Under the pieces are notes generated by a model. The model ran no database searches. It saw nothing but the letters and a program-made list of their open reading frames with translations, and had not been told where the DNA came from. From contig JAEWHE010000027.1 in assembly GCA_023387965.1 (NCBI GenBank), positions 113,819 to 177,818 on the forward strand: a stretch of DNA of 64,000 nucleotides, in the 5' to 3' direction. Of the stretch, positions 16,386 to 25,251 are shown in pieces. This DNA comes from Bacteroidota bacterium (GTDB taxonomy: Bacteria; Bacteroidota; Bacteroidia; Flavobacteriales; Flavobacteriaceae). Made by a program: the position numbers and the translations under genes. Each line of letters opens with the position of its first letter. Position 1 is the first letter of the stretch.

Positions 16386-16877
16386 TTAGTTTAATTTTAC
16401 GTCGTTCAACATATTTTCAACCAAAGCAGTTTGAGATTCTTTTGAAGAAAGTTCTTGTTTCAATAACTTTTCCGCAATTTCTAGTGAAAGTGCTGAAACT
16501 TGAGATTTCATTTCTGCCATAGCAGCATTTTTCTCAGCTTCGATAGCCGTTTTAGCTTGCTCAATCATTCTTTGCCCTTCTGCTTGTGCTTCTTGACGAG
16601 AATCTGCAATCATTTTTTCTTTCATTTCACGTGCTTCTTTTAAAAGTGCATCACGTTCCATTCTGGCTTCTTGCAAAATTCTTTCGTTATCTGCTGTTAG
16701 GTTTTGCATTTCTCTTCTGGCTGCTTCAGCAGAAGCCAACGCATTGTTGATTGATTCTTCACGGCTTTTTACAGCTCCCAAAATGGGTTTCCATGCAAAT
16801 TTTGCCAAAAGAATAAAAAACACGATGAAGATCAATGTTGTCCAAAAAACTAAACTTTCCGGTGAAGTAAAATTCAT
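16386..16877 (-). CDS. atpF: ATP synthase Fo subunit b
   Basis: The peripheral stalk subunit, 163 residues: one N-terminal membrane helix (SLVFWTTLIFIVFFILLAKFAW, residues about 8-29) and a long charged helix rich in Ala, Glu, Lys and Arg (coiled coil) for the rest. Length agrees with other flavobacterial b subunits. It lies downstream of atpE, with a terminator-like hairpin in the 79-bp gap that could lower its expression relative to subunit c. Confidence 0.94.
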   Translation of the reverse strand: MNFTSPESLVFWTTLIFIVFFILLAKFAWKPILGAVKSREESINNALASAEAARREMQNLTADNERILQEARMERDALLKEAREMKEKMIADSRQEAQAEGQRMIEQAKTAIEAEKNAAMAEMKSQVSALSLEIAEKLLKQELSSKESQTALVENMLNDVKLN

Positions 16878-16910
16878 AAACCTTGTATATTAATTTTAAT
16901 TTTTTCTGTT

Positions 16911-16947
16911 AAAAAAACTTCCTGAAGCCAACCGCTGCAGGAAGTTT
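16911..16947 (-). terminator. terminator-like hairpin (attenuator) between atpE and atpF
   Basis: On the minus strand, arms of 10 bp (AAACTTCCTG and CAGGAAGTTT as read on the plus strand, 16915-16924 and 16938-16947) extend inward through a 3-bp AGC/GCT pairing after one mismatch, and are followed by seven U residues in the transcript. It is placed about 10 nt after the atpE stop codon inside the operon. A partial terminator would give more atpE than downstream message. Confidence 0.75.
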
Positions 16948-16956
16948 AAGTTTTAA

Positions 16957-17160
16957 TTAAGCGTTTGTAATCAACGCAACAACTACTGCGAAAAGAGCAA
17001 CACCTTCAATAAGTGCAGCAGCAATAATCATAGCAGTCTGGATTTTTCCAGCAGCTTCTGGTTGACGAGCCATAGCGTCCATTGCAGAACCACCGATTTT
17101 TCCAATTCCAAGACCTGCTCCGATTACAGCTAATCCAGCTCCGATTCCAGCTAATACCAT
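16957..17160 (-). CDS. atpE: ATP synthase Fo subunit c
   Basis: The proton-binding ring subunit, 67 residues in two membrane helices joined by the polar loop ARQPEAAGKI. Helix 1 has the Gly-rich pattern GIGAGLAVIGAGLGIG that allows tight ring packing; helix 2 carries the ion-binding Glu in ALIEGVALF. The residues that make sodium sites in other c subunits (Gln in helix 1, Ser/Thr after the Glu) are absent, so the ring is expected to use protons. It follows atpB by 41 nt. Confidence 0.96.
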   Translation of the reverse strand: MVLAGIGAGLAVIGAGLGIGKIGGSAMDAMARQPEAAGKIQTAMIIAAALIEGVALFAVVVALITNA

Positions 17161-17201
17161 AATAATAAATTTATATAGTTAATAATTAATAAAACTCAAT
17201 T

Positions 17202-18350
17202 TTAGTGATGGTCATGCTCTTCAACAGCTTGACCAATAAATAATGCTGAAAGCAATGTAAACACATACGCTTGTAATGCAGCAACTAACATTTCTAAAAC
17301 ACTCATGAACAAAACGAATGCTCCGGCAACTGGCCCCATAGCGGCAGTCTTGAAAATGAATATTAAGGAAACTAAGCTTAAAATGATAATGTGACCTGCA
17401 GTAATGTTTGCAAACAAACGAATCATTAACGCAAATGGTTTTGTAAACATTCCAATGATTTCAATTGGCGCCATAAAAATTTTCATTGGCGCAGGAACTC
17501 CCGGCATCCAAAAAATATGTCCCCAGTATGATTTATTTCCGCTAAATGTTGTCACTATAAAAGTAATAAATGCCATTACAAATGTAAAGTAGATATTTCC
17601 TGTTAAGTTTGAGCTGAATGGGAAAAACGGAATCAAACCAATCAAGTTGTTAATCCAAACAAAGAAAAAGATGGTTAACAAATACGGCATGTATTTCGCG
17701 TATTTTTTTTGACCGATGTTAGGAATAGCAATGTCATCTCTTACAAACACGATTAACGGCTCTAAAAATCCTGCCAAACCTTTCGGTGCTTTGTCGTTCT
17801 TTCTGTAACTTCTGGCTGCAAAAAAGAAAAGGATGAATAATATCACAGCCGACATTAACATCGAAAATACGTTTTTAGTGATTGAAAAATCTAACGGACG
17901 CGCTTCAAAATTAAACGCACTTTTGTCTTCTTCTGAAAGTTTTTCGAAAGCATCAGCATAAAAAATCACTTCGTTGTAACGCACAAATTTTTGTCCATCA
18001 ATATCCACAACGTGATGACCAGTATTGTCATGGTGAAATTTTTCGGAAGAAAATAATTTCAAACCGTCATTGGTCCACAAAATTACAGGTAACCAAAAAG
18101 AAATAGGATGTCCCTCCCAATCGGCAATGTGAAATTCGTGAGAATCTCCAATGTGCGAATTGATTAAATCTGAAGCATTAAATTCTTCCTCAACTTCTCC
18201 GTGAACTTCCACGTGGTTTCCATGAACAGGATCTACCGCTTCTGCCTTTACATAAAGACTGTCAATAGTTGTGTTTGCAAATGATCCAAAAGAAAAAATC
18301 ATTGCAATGGCGAGGGTTAAGGCTTGAAGTGGTTTCTTTGAAAATATCAT
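17202..18350 (-). CDS. atpB: ATP synthase Fo subunit a with periplasmic N-terminal extension
   Basis: The proton-channel subunit, 382 residues from the ATG at 18350. That start is favoured because it begins a signal-like helix (MIFSKKPLQALTLAIAM) and because a promoter -7 element lies just upstream; the longer frame would overlap it. After the leader comes a His/Asp/Glu-rich region of about 110 residues, then five to six membrane helices with the essential Arg in LMIRLFANITAGH. The extension makes this longer than the usual 240-270 residues, as is common in Bacteroidota. First gene of the atpB-E-F-H-A-G run. Confidence 0.95.
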   Translation of the reverse strand: MIFSKKPLQALTLAIAMIFSFGSFANTTIDSLYVKAEAVDPVHGNHVEVHGEVEEEFNASDLINSHIGDSHEFHIADWEGHPISFWLPVILWTNDGLKLFSSEKFHHDNTGHHVVDIDGQKFVRYNEVIFYADAFEKLSEEDKSAFNFEARPLDFSITKNVFSMLMSAVILFILFFFAARSYRKNDKAPKGLAGFLEPLIVFVRDDIAIPNIGQKKYAKYMPYLLTIFFFVWINNLIGLIPFFPFSSNLTGNIYFTFVMAFITFIVTTFSGNKSYWGHIFWMPGVPAPMKIFMAPIEIIGMFTKPFALMIRLFANITAGHIIILSLVSLIFIFKTAAMGPVAGAFVLFMSVLEMLVAALQAYVFTLLSALFIGQAVEEHDHH

Positions 18351-18392
18351 CGTTAAATTAGTGTAGCTAATTAATAGGTTCCAAAATTTTTG

Positions 18393-18400
18393 CAAAGGTA
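18393..18400 (-). promoter_or_regulatory. probable -7 element for the atpB operon
   Basis: TACCTTTG on the minus strand matches TAnnTTTG and would place the transcript start about 36 nt before the atpB ATG. The matching -33 TTG is not clear. Confidence 0.55.
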
Positions 18401-18486
18401 CATATTTAATTCGTTCTTTAAAATTTCTATATACAATTTTTAATCTTTGGCTGCAATTAAAGATAATTCTTTAAAATTCAGTGTAT

Positions 18487-18861
18487 TTAAGCCTTGTTTA
18501 TTAAGCGAACCGCAAAAATCGTCTCAAAAGTTAAATATAAAAAATAAGGGATAAAAAACGCCGAAACGTCGGTAACCGGATTTAAACTTTCGGATTTTAT
18601 CAACGGAATTAAAAATACAACCGCGGCAAACATCTTGATTAAACTGATTGCCATAAAGGCAAAACCTGTTTTTTCTGCAAAACTTTTGTGTACAAAAAAT
18701 AAAAAGCCAAACACAAAAACCGATGTCAAAAAATTAAAACTGTATATACTATAAATAGAATAGAAAAAATTTAGGTCGCTCAAAACCGTTTCTAACAACA
18801 AAAAATGCAAGCCAAAAAGCAAAAGTGTAAAGATAACGAGCGACAGAAAAAATTGTTTCAT
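18487..18861 (-). CDS. DUF6168-family membrane protein
   Basis: A 124-residue protein made of four hydrophobic helices with short loops and no soluble domain. I assign it to DUF6168 by its character and place: such small proteins are found next to atpZ/atpB in flavobacteria, where an AtpI-like assembly helper is expected. It starts 3 nt after the atpZ stop. A role in assembling the c ring or in magnesium supply, as suggested for AtpI, is inference. Confidence 0.7.
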   Translation of the reverse strand: MKQFFLSLVIFTLLLFGLHFLLLETVLSDLNFFYSIYSIYSFNFLTSVFVFGFLFFVHKSFAEKTGFAFMAISLIKMFAAVVFLIPLIKSESLNPVTDVSAFFIPYFLYLTFETIFAVRLINKA

Positions 18862-18864
18862 TAA

Positions 18865-19089
18865 TTATTTTTTATTGAGTTCTTTTACCTGCCTAATCAC
18901 ATTATACAGTGCGACAAAAACCGAAAAGATTGACAATACAATCGTCCAAACAGAATACGGTTCTTTAGAATATTTTTCGTCAAGCCAAATTCCCGCATAC
19001 GTGAAAATAAAAATAATGATTCCCATTTGCAGCGGAATTCCGAGCAAAGCCATCCATTTTCTATTATTATTTTCTGGTGAATTGCCCAC
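18865..19089 (-). CDS. atpZ: AtpZ/AtpI-family protein
   Basis: A 74-residue protein with two membrane helices (LLGIPLQMGIIIFIFTYAGIWLDEKY and WTIVLSIFSVFVALYNVIRQ). The family signature, a helix ending GxxLDxxY before a short loop, is present. AtpZ/AtpI proteins accompany ATP synthase operons and are thought to help c-ring assembly. The start is GTG at 19089, 5 nt after the sprE stop, so it is probably cotranscribed with sprE. Confidence 0.82.
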   Translation of the reverse strand: MGNSPENNNRKWMALLGIPLQMGIIIFIFTYAGIWLDEKYSKEPYSVWTIVLSIFSVFVALYNVIRQVKELNKK

Positions 19090-19094
19090 TCTAT

Positions 19095-21767
19095 TTATGG
19101 TTTTTTAGCCGATAAATATTCGTTGTAATTTTTCTTGATTTGCACCACTTTATAATTTTCGTTAGAAATTATCACTGGCGTTTCGACAATTTTATATTCT
19201 TTGAATTCTTTCAAAATACTTGCGCCATCTTTCGCGGCTTGTTCGGTTGTAAAACCATGAACCACCACAAAATTTTCTTCCATTGTATAAACATCAAAAG
19301 ACTGCGAAAGTCTTGTAGAAGCTCTTTCGGATATGAATTTTTTAAGTTTTTCCTGAAGTTTCAGCGTTGCAGGATTGTTAGCGTCGCTATTGGTTTTAAA
19401 TAACATTTTATAACTCACGGGAACTTCCTTGTCAAACTGAACTTGCTCTAATTGAGGTACATTTTTTTGCAATAATTCTTCCGCTTGCTTACCTTCAGCG
19501 TTGTTCGGATAATTTAGCGCTACATAATTCAAAGCGCCTTTGTATTGCTCAATTCCTTTTAATTTCCCAATTGTATTTGCCTTTAACAATTCAATTTTTG
19601 GAACAATTTCTTCTCCGGAATATAACTCAATTAATTCATCAGCTTCGGTTAAAACCTGAGTATATTTCCCGCTTTCATACATTCGGAACAATTTATTATA
19701 AGCATTTTCGGGCGTGTCCATACTTTCGGCATCAGCACCAGAACCTGCTTTTAAAATCGCAGCGTATCGAGAATCAGGGTATTGCGAAATAATATTTTGC
19801 TTAATAGATTCGGCTTTTCCGTTTTGCAAAATTTCGTAAATTTTAAACAAATTATATTTTGCAGGCAAAACCAACCGCTCTTCCGGATTGTTTTCTAATA
19901 ATTTTTCCAAACGTTGGGCCGCCAATTCATATTCTTTGAATTTTTCCTTGTAAATCAAACCCAATTGATAATAAGCAAAATTGCGGTCTTTCGCCAAACT
20001 GTCAATCATTTTTTTATCCGAAGGAATTTGCGTCAAATAATAATCAACCGTAAAACGCGGATCGATTTTTTCTTCAACTTCCACATTTTCATCTTCGGTT
20101 GAAGCCACTTCTTCTTCGAAATCATCCCCAAAACCAATTTTTGTTTTCATTTCCGAAAGTCGCCAATTGTCTTTCAAAGTACGATTCCCCCAGCGTTTTC
20201 TAAATTCATTTTTACCGTAAGCCACCGTTGAAGGGTTGTAAAAATAAAAATTAGTTTGCACCGAAGAATTACCTCCCGGAGGTCTTGGCCCCACGGGTTT
20301 GTCCATCGATTCAGCCAATTCCTCGCCTCTTGACGACTTCATCGCCATTTTGGCTGCCGCTCGATCATTCGCTGCTTCCGCATTATCATTGGCCGTGTTA
20401 ATCGAGTTAGAAACATTTACCGCTTGTTGAGCCGCGATTTCTTCACGTTTTTTTCTGGCTTCTTCAGCTTTCTTTAATTTCTCAATCACATTTTCGAAAA
20501 AAGCCACTCGATTCGGCTCCGAAAGTGAAACCACGTGTAAAATACTGTCGTTATTTTGCGCAATAGCTTCGTATTTAATTACGTCTTCGAGGTTTTCACG
20601 TTTTTTCTTAACCGCACGATATTCGCGTGTTCGCTGGTCTAAACGTACCAACGTACTGTCGAAATATTTTCCGGCATCGGCATATTTCGCTTTGTTGAAA
20701 TTAATTTCGGCAATATTGCGATAGTTCGAAGCTACCAAATAATTATCTCGGGAATTCGTACGAAGCGAACGGTTGTAATACACCGTAGCCATACTGTCTT
20801 TTTCTTGCTTGTCGTAAAAAAGCGCCATTTGATGGTTCAACACATCCAAATATGGACGGTTTTCGCGGTCTTCCAACAAATCGTTGAATTTTTCCAAAAA
20901 TACTAATGTATCATTTTTACCAAAATCAAAATATTTTGCTTGTTGTGCATGAGCCTGAATCACGTATCGTCTCGGACTTTTACGCTTCATGTCGATTACC
21001 TTTTGGTACTCAAGATTAGCGCTATCTTGGTGTTTTTCGGTGTCGTATAATTGACCTAAAATAAAATGATAACGTGCTTTTTCTTCGTCGCTTTTGGTAA
21101 ATTCAGCGGCCAATTTAAGTTTGGCAATCGCACTATCTTGTTCTTTTAAATTCAAAAAAGCTTGCGCCAAAGTAGAATTGGCATCAGCATAAACCTGGTC
21201 TTTTAACTCAATATGTTTTAATAATTCGGTCAAATTTTTAGCAGCGAGGAAATCGTTTTCCATTCGCATATTGGTTTTTTCACGCCAAATTTTTGCCAAA
21301 TGAATTTTATCGCTTTTTGGATACTTGTACAAAACGTAGTTAAAAGCCTCCAAAGCCGGAACATATCTTCTCTCGTAATACCTTGACATTCCAAGCATTA
21401 AATGTGCTTCGTCCATCTGAGGATTTCTTTCAGAACCATCAATGTTCATGGAATGTTTTTGAATCGCTTTGATGGCTTTAGTTTCGGCACGTTCAAAGTT
21501 TGGATTTTTTTGCTCTCCCGGAAGCATGGTTTCTTCAGCAGATTGCATGCGTTCCACCGGAAGCGTTTCCCAAAAATTATCTACATATTGCGATTTCAGC
21601 TCGTCAATTCCGGTTTCAAGTGCGATTCCACCGTTGTAAAGCGTGTTATATTCAGTATTTACGGCATGCCAGCTTCGGGAAACGAAATTATCTTTTTTGG
21701 TAGAACATGCGGCAAGAGCCACAATAATTCCTCCGGAAATGGCGTATTTTAATGTATTGGTTTTCAA
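19095..21767 (-). CDS. sprE: type IX secretion/gliding lipoprotein SprE (PorW)
   Basis: An 890-residue lipoprotein with lipobox VALAACS (Cys near 21) and many TPR-like helical repeats through the whole length. The opening pattern (ACSTKKD, then ... FVSRSWHAVNTEYNTLYNGG, then NFWETLPVERMQ, then KAIQKHSMNI) is what I know from flavobacterial SprE/PorW, a T9SS component needed for secretion and gliding in Flavobacterium johnsoniae. The start is a TTG at 21767; no in-frame ATG is near. It directly precedes atpZ. It is thought to link the outer-membrane translocon to the motor; its presence agrees with the T9SS cargo gene at 12351. Confidence 0.85.
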   Translation of the reverse strand: MKTNTLKYAISGGIIVALAACSTKKDNFVSRSWHAVNTEYNTLYNGGIALETGIDELKSQYVDNFWETLPVERMQSAEETMLPGEQKNPNFERAETKAIKAIQKHSMNIDGSERNPQMDEAHLMLGMSRYYERRYVPALEAFNYVLYKYPKSDKIHLAKIWREKTNMRMENDFLAAKNLTELLKHIELKDQVYADANSTLAQAFLNLKEQDSAIAKLKLAAEFTKSDEEKARYHFILGQLYDTEKHQDSANLEYQKVIDMKRKSPRRYVIQAHAQQAKYFDFGKNDTLVFLEKFNDLLEDRENRPYLDVLNHQMALFYDKQEKDSMATVYYNRSLRTNSRDNYLVASNYRNIAEINFNKAKYADAGKYFDSTLVRLDQRTREYRAVKKKRENLEDVIKYEAIAQNNDSILHVVSLSEPNRVAFFENVIEKLKKAEEARKKREEIAAQQAVNVSNSINTANDNAEAANDRAAAKMAMKSSRGEELAESMDKPVGPRPPGGNSSVQTNFYFYNPSTVAYGKNEFRKRWGNRTLKDNWRLSEMKTKIGFGDDFEEEVASTEDENVEVEEKIDPRFTVDYYLTQIPSDKKMIDSLAKDRNFAYYQLGLIYKEKFKEYELAAQRLEKLLENNPEERLVLPAKYNLFKIYEILQNGKAESIKQNIISQYPDSRYAAILKAGSGADAESMDTPENAYNKLFRMYESGKYTQVLTEADELIELYSGEEIVPKIELLKANTIGKLKGIEQYKGALNYVALNYPNNAEGKQAEELLQKNVPQLEQVQFDKEVPVSYKMLFKTNSDANNPATLKLQEKLKKFISERASTRLSQSFDVYTMEENFVVVHGFTTEQAAKDGASILKEFKEYKIVETPVIISNENYKVVQIKKNYNEYLSAKKP

Positions 21768-21901
21768 AGTAAAAACGTTTTTATCCTTTAACTTCTAAAA
21801 GTGCATTTTAGTATATCAACTGGTAAAAATACGTTTCTTTTTAATATGGAGAAAAATTTCGGTGGTTTTTTGGGGAATTTGCAGAATTTCAGTGGCTTTT
21901 G

Positions 21902-22492
21902 TCACTTCGTAAATTTTGATTTTTTCCACGAGTCAAGCATTTGTTTGCCTTTTTTATTGTCAACATACATAATATTCACAGAAAATTCTTTTTTACCAAA
22001 CAAACGGCTATACATAATTGCATTTAAAACCATTTTATTCGGGTATTCTATTTTCATTTTAAAAGTCTGAAATTCTAAATTGTCGATTTTTTCAACCGTT
22101 GACGTAGAATCAATTTTTATACCGGGCATTTGAGCCATGAAAGCCTCGTATAACATATCGTTTACGGTTTTGCAAGATTCTACATAATCTCCGTCAACTG
22201 CCTTGTCAAACGGTTGATAATTTGATTCAAAATAGTTTAGTTGGTCGCTTTTGAACACAAAAATTGTTTTTGCTTGATTAACCACTTCCTTATTGTAAGT
22301 TTTTTCTATAGCTTCTATTCCTTTGTTTTGAATTTTTGCCCAATCTTGTGCACTTACGTTTTCAAAATTTTCTGGAATTGTTATTGTCCAATTAAAATCC
22401 TTATTATAGATTTCTTTCTTAGGAGTAGTCTGTCCGTTGCAACTTTGAAAAATAATTGTCAACCCAATTAAGAAATATTTTAAGTTATCCAT
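21902..22492 (-). CDS. lipoprotein of unknown function
   Basis: A protein of 197 residues from the ATG at 22492, which begins a lipoprotein signal peptide (KYFLIGLTIIFQSCNG, Cys near residue 18). The upstream in-frame extension reads through repeat DNA and is rejected. I do not recognise the mature part: it is a mixed alpha/beta domain with IPENFENVSAQDWAKI and IEYPNKMVLNAIMYSR, resembling the PsbP/DUF1795-like fold of small lipoproteins, but this is only an impression. Monocistronic, minus strand, downstream of an intergenic region with repeats. Confidence 0.7.
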   Translation of the reverse strand: MDNLKYFLIGLTIIFQSCNGQTTPKKEIYNKDFNWTITIPENFENVSAQDWAKIQNKGIEAIEKTYNKEVVNQAKTIFVFKSDQLNYFESNYQPFDKAVDGDYVESCKTVNDMLYEAFMAQMPGIKIDSTSTVEKIDNLEFQTFKMKIEYPNKMVLNAIMYSRLFGKKEFSVNIMYVDNKKGKQMLDSWKKSKFTK

Positions 22493-22568
22493 TTTATTAT
22501 GTTTTTGTTTTACTTCGATGTTGTCTTTTATCACTTGCCCAGGATTGAAATCCGCCAATTGATAAAAT

Positions 22569-22595
22569 GATGCCGCTTCCATCGCTAACGCAAAC
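22569..22595. repeat. fragment of the dispersed intergenic repeat
   Basis: GATGCCGCTTCCATCGCTAA and the following CGCAAAC match the right end of the copy at 3837-3987 with one difference. The 443-bp gap 22493-22935 holds no gene; it also contains a CGCGAA/TTCGCG hairpin (22642-22657). Confidence 0.6.
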
Positions 22596-22794
22596 CGTGC
22601 TATTTTAGATTTTTTTTACGAGTTTAATTTTCACAGAACCACGCGAAAGGATTCGCGCGGTAGCGGAGGGAAACTTCATAGTCCTTTAATATTGCTGGTA
22701 ATTCCCAACACACTCTACATATTAAAAAATTGCTGTTGCTAATTTATCATTTTTTTCTAAACGAATCATTTTTCTGTTTTGAATCAAAAAAGAG

Positions 22795-22813
22795 ATTCCT
22801 CCTTCGTCGGAAT
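22795..22813. repeat. REP-like palindrome, relative of 10293-10312
   Basis: GAGATTCCTCCTTCGTCGGA and following AATGAC resemble the palindrome next to dut (outer arms ATTCC/GGAAT kept, inner pairs changed). Confidence 0.5.
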
Positions 22814-22917
22814 GACAATGATGATGGAAAATTAAAATTAGAAATTCCAAACTCTGGGGAGAACTTCCAATAAAGAAATACCAAATTCCAATTTTGGAAA
22901 CTCTCAACTGACAACTC

Positions 22918-22934
22918 GGGAACGCCCAAAAAAA
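22918..22934. repeat. inverted fragment of the dispersed intergenic repeat
   Basis: GGGAACGCCC plus seven A residues is the exact reverse complement of 3838-3854, the left end of copy 1. It ends at the stop codon of the ABC transporter gene and may serve as its terminator. Confidence 0.55.
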
Positions 22935-22935
22935 T

Positions 22936-23631
22936 TTACACGGCAAAAAATTCTTCGAGCTCGCTTAAAGTTTCTTGGCTGGTTTGGATGTCTTTTACAA
23001 CTTCGCCTTTGTGAAGCGCCACGATGCGGTTAGAAACTTCCACGGTATGCATGAGGTCGTGGCTGGAAACTAAGATGGTGATGTTAGGATCGTCTGCCAA
23101 TTCTTTGATGATTTTTTTGAGACGAAATTGCGTCGTAGGATCTAAATTGGCAAAGGGTTCGTCTAAAACAATTAATTCGGGATTGCCGATTAAGGTGGCG
23201 ATGATACCCACTTTTTTCTGGTTTCCTTTTGAGAAATCGCGAATGTATTTTTTGCTGTTTAGAACTTCGCCGTTGAAAAATTCGGTGTGTTTTGCCAAAA
23301 GCGCGTCAACATCGGCTTTGTTTTGCCCACGCAAATCGCCGATGAAATAAAAATATTCTTCGGGCGTGAGGTAACCGATAAGGAAACTTTCATCGAGAAA
23401 CGCAGCGGTCAAAGGTTTCCATTCTTCGGTAAGATTTACTTGGAAGTTGTGGTTTTTGATGTATCCGTTTGTCGGCTGAATTAAATCGAGTAACAAACTG
23501 AAAAACGTGGTTTTTCCGGCTCCGTTATTTCCAACCAAGCCAAAACTTTCGCCTTTTGTGATTTCTAAATTATTGATATTTAGTACGGTAACTCCGTTAT
23601 ATGTTTTTTTGAGTTGTGAAACTTGTATCAT
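22936..23631 (-). CDS. ABC transporter ATP-binding protein
   Basis: A 231-residue ATPase subunit. Start set at the ATG at 23631, since the family begins MIQVSQLKKTYNG; the upstream frame runs into the neighbour gene. Walker A GNNGAGKTT, signature FSKGNQKKVG, Walker B LIVLDEPFA and the switch His in SSHDL are all intact. It is preceded by the DUF5687 permease gene, 31 nt away across a CAAAAACCAA-type tandem repeat, so the two form an exporter. The substrate is unknown; such pairs resemble the Nod/ABC-2 type systems. Confidence 0.9.
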   Translation of the reverse strand: MIQVSQLKKTYNGVTVLNINNLEITKGESFGLVGNNGAGKTTFFSLLLDLIQPTNGYIKNHNFQVNLTEEWKPLTAAFLDESFLIGYLTPEEYFYFIGDLRGQNKADVDALLAKHTEFFNGEVLNSKKYIRDFSKGNQKKVGIIATLIGNPELIVLDEPFANLDPTTQFRLKKIIKELADDPNITILVSSHDLMHTVEVSNRIVALHKGEVVKDIQTSQETLSELEEFFAV

Positions 23632-23662
23632 GGTGTGTTGGTTTTTGTTGGTTTTTGTTGGT

Positions 23663-25132
23663 TTAAGATTTTTGTTTGTAAGCTTCGAGGGTCGAATATT
23701 TTTCGTTTTTATAAATTTTTTCGATGGCGTTGAAAGCGGCATTTTTAAAGGCCAATCCGCACAATCCTACTACGGCAATGATGGCAAGTGCCATGTTTTG
23801 GTCGAGTAATTTGCTTCCTAACCAATAAATAATCATTGGAACTACTAATTGCGGAATAGAAATTAAAAGCGTTTTGACGTTATAAGCTTTTTTATCGCCA
23901 AAAGCACCTTTGGTAGAAGCTAAATCAATTGGCGTCTTGGTAAATGCACCACCTAAAAGCACCAGCAAAGAGTTGATTCCGATGTTGTAAATCGCGCCAA
24001 CCAAAATCATCAAATAAATATGTACGCCAAAATAAAGATAGAACGAAGCGATAATTGCCGTGACAATTGTTGCCAAAACCATCATCGACCATTTGGCTTC
24101 TAAATATTGCTTGTACGGAATATTCTGGGTCATCATCAACGGATAATAGGCACTGTCCCAACTCGGAACGAATTGCCCAAAAGTGATTAAAAATCCGCCG
24201 GAAACAAATACTGCGGCAAACATCTTCATCCCCGAATTATCGTAGGCTTCAATCGCTCCGGTGAAAAAAAGCAATCCGTAAAAAAGAAACAAAACACTCA
24301 TGAAAATTGTGGTTTTGCTACGTTTGTTGCGTTTGATCATTCGGATATCGTTTTTGATAAAAGAACCAATCGCACCAAAACGATCCAGCCAAGTGAAATT
24401 TTCGGTTTTGGCTACAGCGTGTTTTACCGAAAGTCCGGCATCGAGAAAAAGATTTTTCTTGAAATAATTGAAAGTGATTTTGTATAACAAAAGCAACACA
24501 ATTAGCGGCAATAAAAACAAGTAACTGCTGTTATACATTTCCTGGAAAAACGGACCAGTATAAACCGTTATGTCAAAAAGATTGTAATATTGGGTTAAAC
24601 CCAAAATAATGACAATCCCGATAAAAACCGAAAATAATTTGTCTTGATTGGTCAATAAAATATTCAGGAAATTATTGATGTAAAAGAAACAAATGATGGC
24701 GATGTTGTAACAAATTACTTGCAACGGACTATAACCGTTTACTATCAACGTTATTGAAAACGGAATAAAAAAGAAAGCGTGGATCCAGTTGAAAAACGAA
24801 AACATAGTTTTTCCCAAAGAAAAATTAACAATCGTGGCATCTTTTATTGGTAAAACCAAAAGCGGCCGAATGTTGAGCACCGGAATTTTCTGCAACAAAA
24901 GCCTAAAAATTAAATCTACGATGAAATAATAAATCAGGAATTTATTGATAATCAACAACGGATCCGGGAAATGATCTTTGAGTCCGAAAAATGCCAAAAC
25001 GCCTAACGCTGCAAAAAAGACGCAGAAATAAATGACACCAAAAATCATCAATATTCGTAGCGCTAAATTCTTAGCAAAACTCGCCGAACGTGAAAAAGCT
25101 TTCCATTCGAGCCATAAAAACTGTTTAATCAT
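23663..25132 (-). CDS. DUF5687 ABC-2-like membrane permease
   Basis: A 489-residue integral membrane protein with about ten to twelve hydrophobic helices in two blocks separated by a charged segment (FIKNDIRMIKRNKRSKTT near residue 262). I assign DUF5687, a family found in Bacteroidota beside ABC ATPases. It is expected to be the membrane half of the exporter with the following ATPase gene. No binding-protein gene accompanies it, consistent with export rather than uptake. Confidence 0.82.
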   Translation of the reverse strand: MIKQFLWLEWKAFSRSASFAKNLALRILMIFGVIYFCVFFAALGVLAFFGLKDHFPDPLLIINKFLIYYFIVDLIFRLLLQKIPVLNIRPLLVLPIKDATIVNFSLGKTMFSFFNWIHAFFFIPFSITLIVNGYSPLQVICYNIAIICFFYINNFLNILLTNQDKLFSVFIGIVIILGLTQYYNLFDITVYTGPFFQEMYNSSYLFLLPLIVLLLLYKITFNYFKKNLFLDAGLSVKHAVAKTENFTWLDRFGAIGSFIKNDIRMIKRNKRSKTTIFMSVLFLFYGLLFFTGAIEAYDNSGMKMFAAVFVSGGFLITFGQFVPSWDSAYYPLMMTQNIPYKQYLEAKWSMMVLATIVTAIIASFYLYFGVHIYLMILVGAIYNIGINSLLVLLGGAFTKTPIDLASTKGAFGDKKAYNVKTLLISIPQLVVPMIIYWLGSKLLDQNMALAIIAVVGLCGLAFKNAAFNAIEKIYKNEKYSTLEAYKQKS

Positions 25133-25251
25133 TTTTTTAGGGTTTAGAGGTTGGTAGGTTTAAGTTTAAGGTTCAAGCAAATCTTTCAATCTTTCAATCT
25201 TAAATCATAAATCTCACATCATAAGTAACCAAAATACTACAAATGTTACAA

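Noticed and set aside
22493..22582. 30-residue extension of the lipoprotein gene
   Set aside because: It reads through repeat DNA and would place the signal peptide internally.
23632..23742. 37-residue N-terminal extension of the ABC ATPase
   Set aside because: It overlaps the end of the DUF5687 gene and the tandem repeat, and the ATPase family starts at MIQVSQL.
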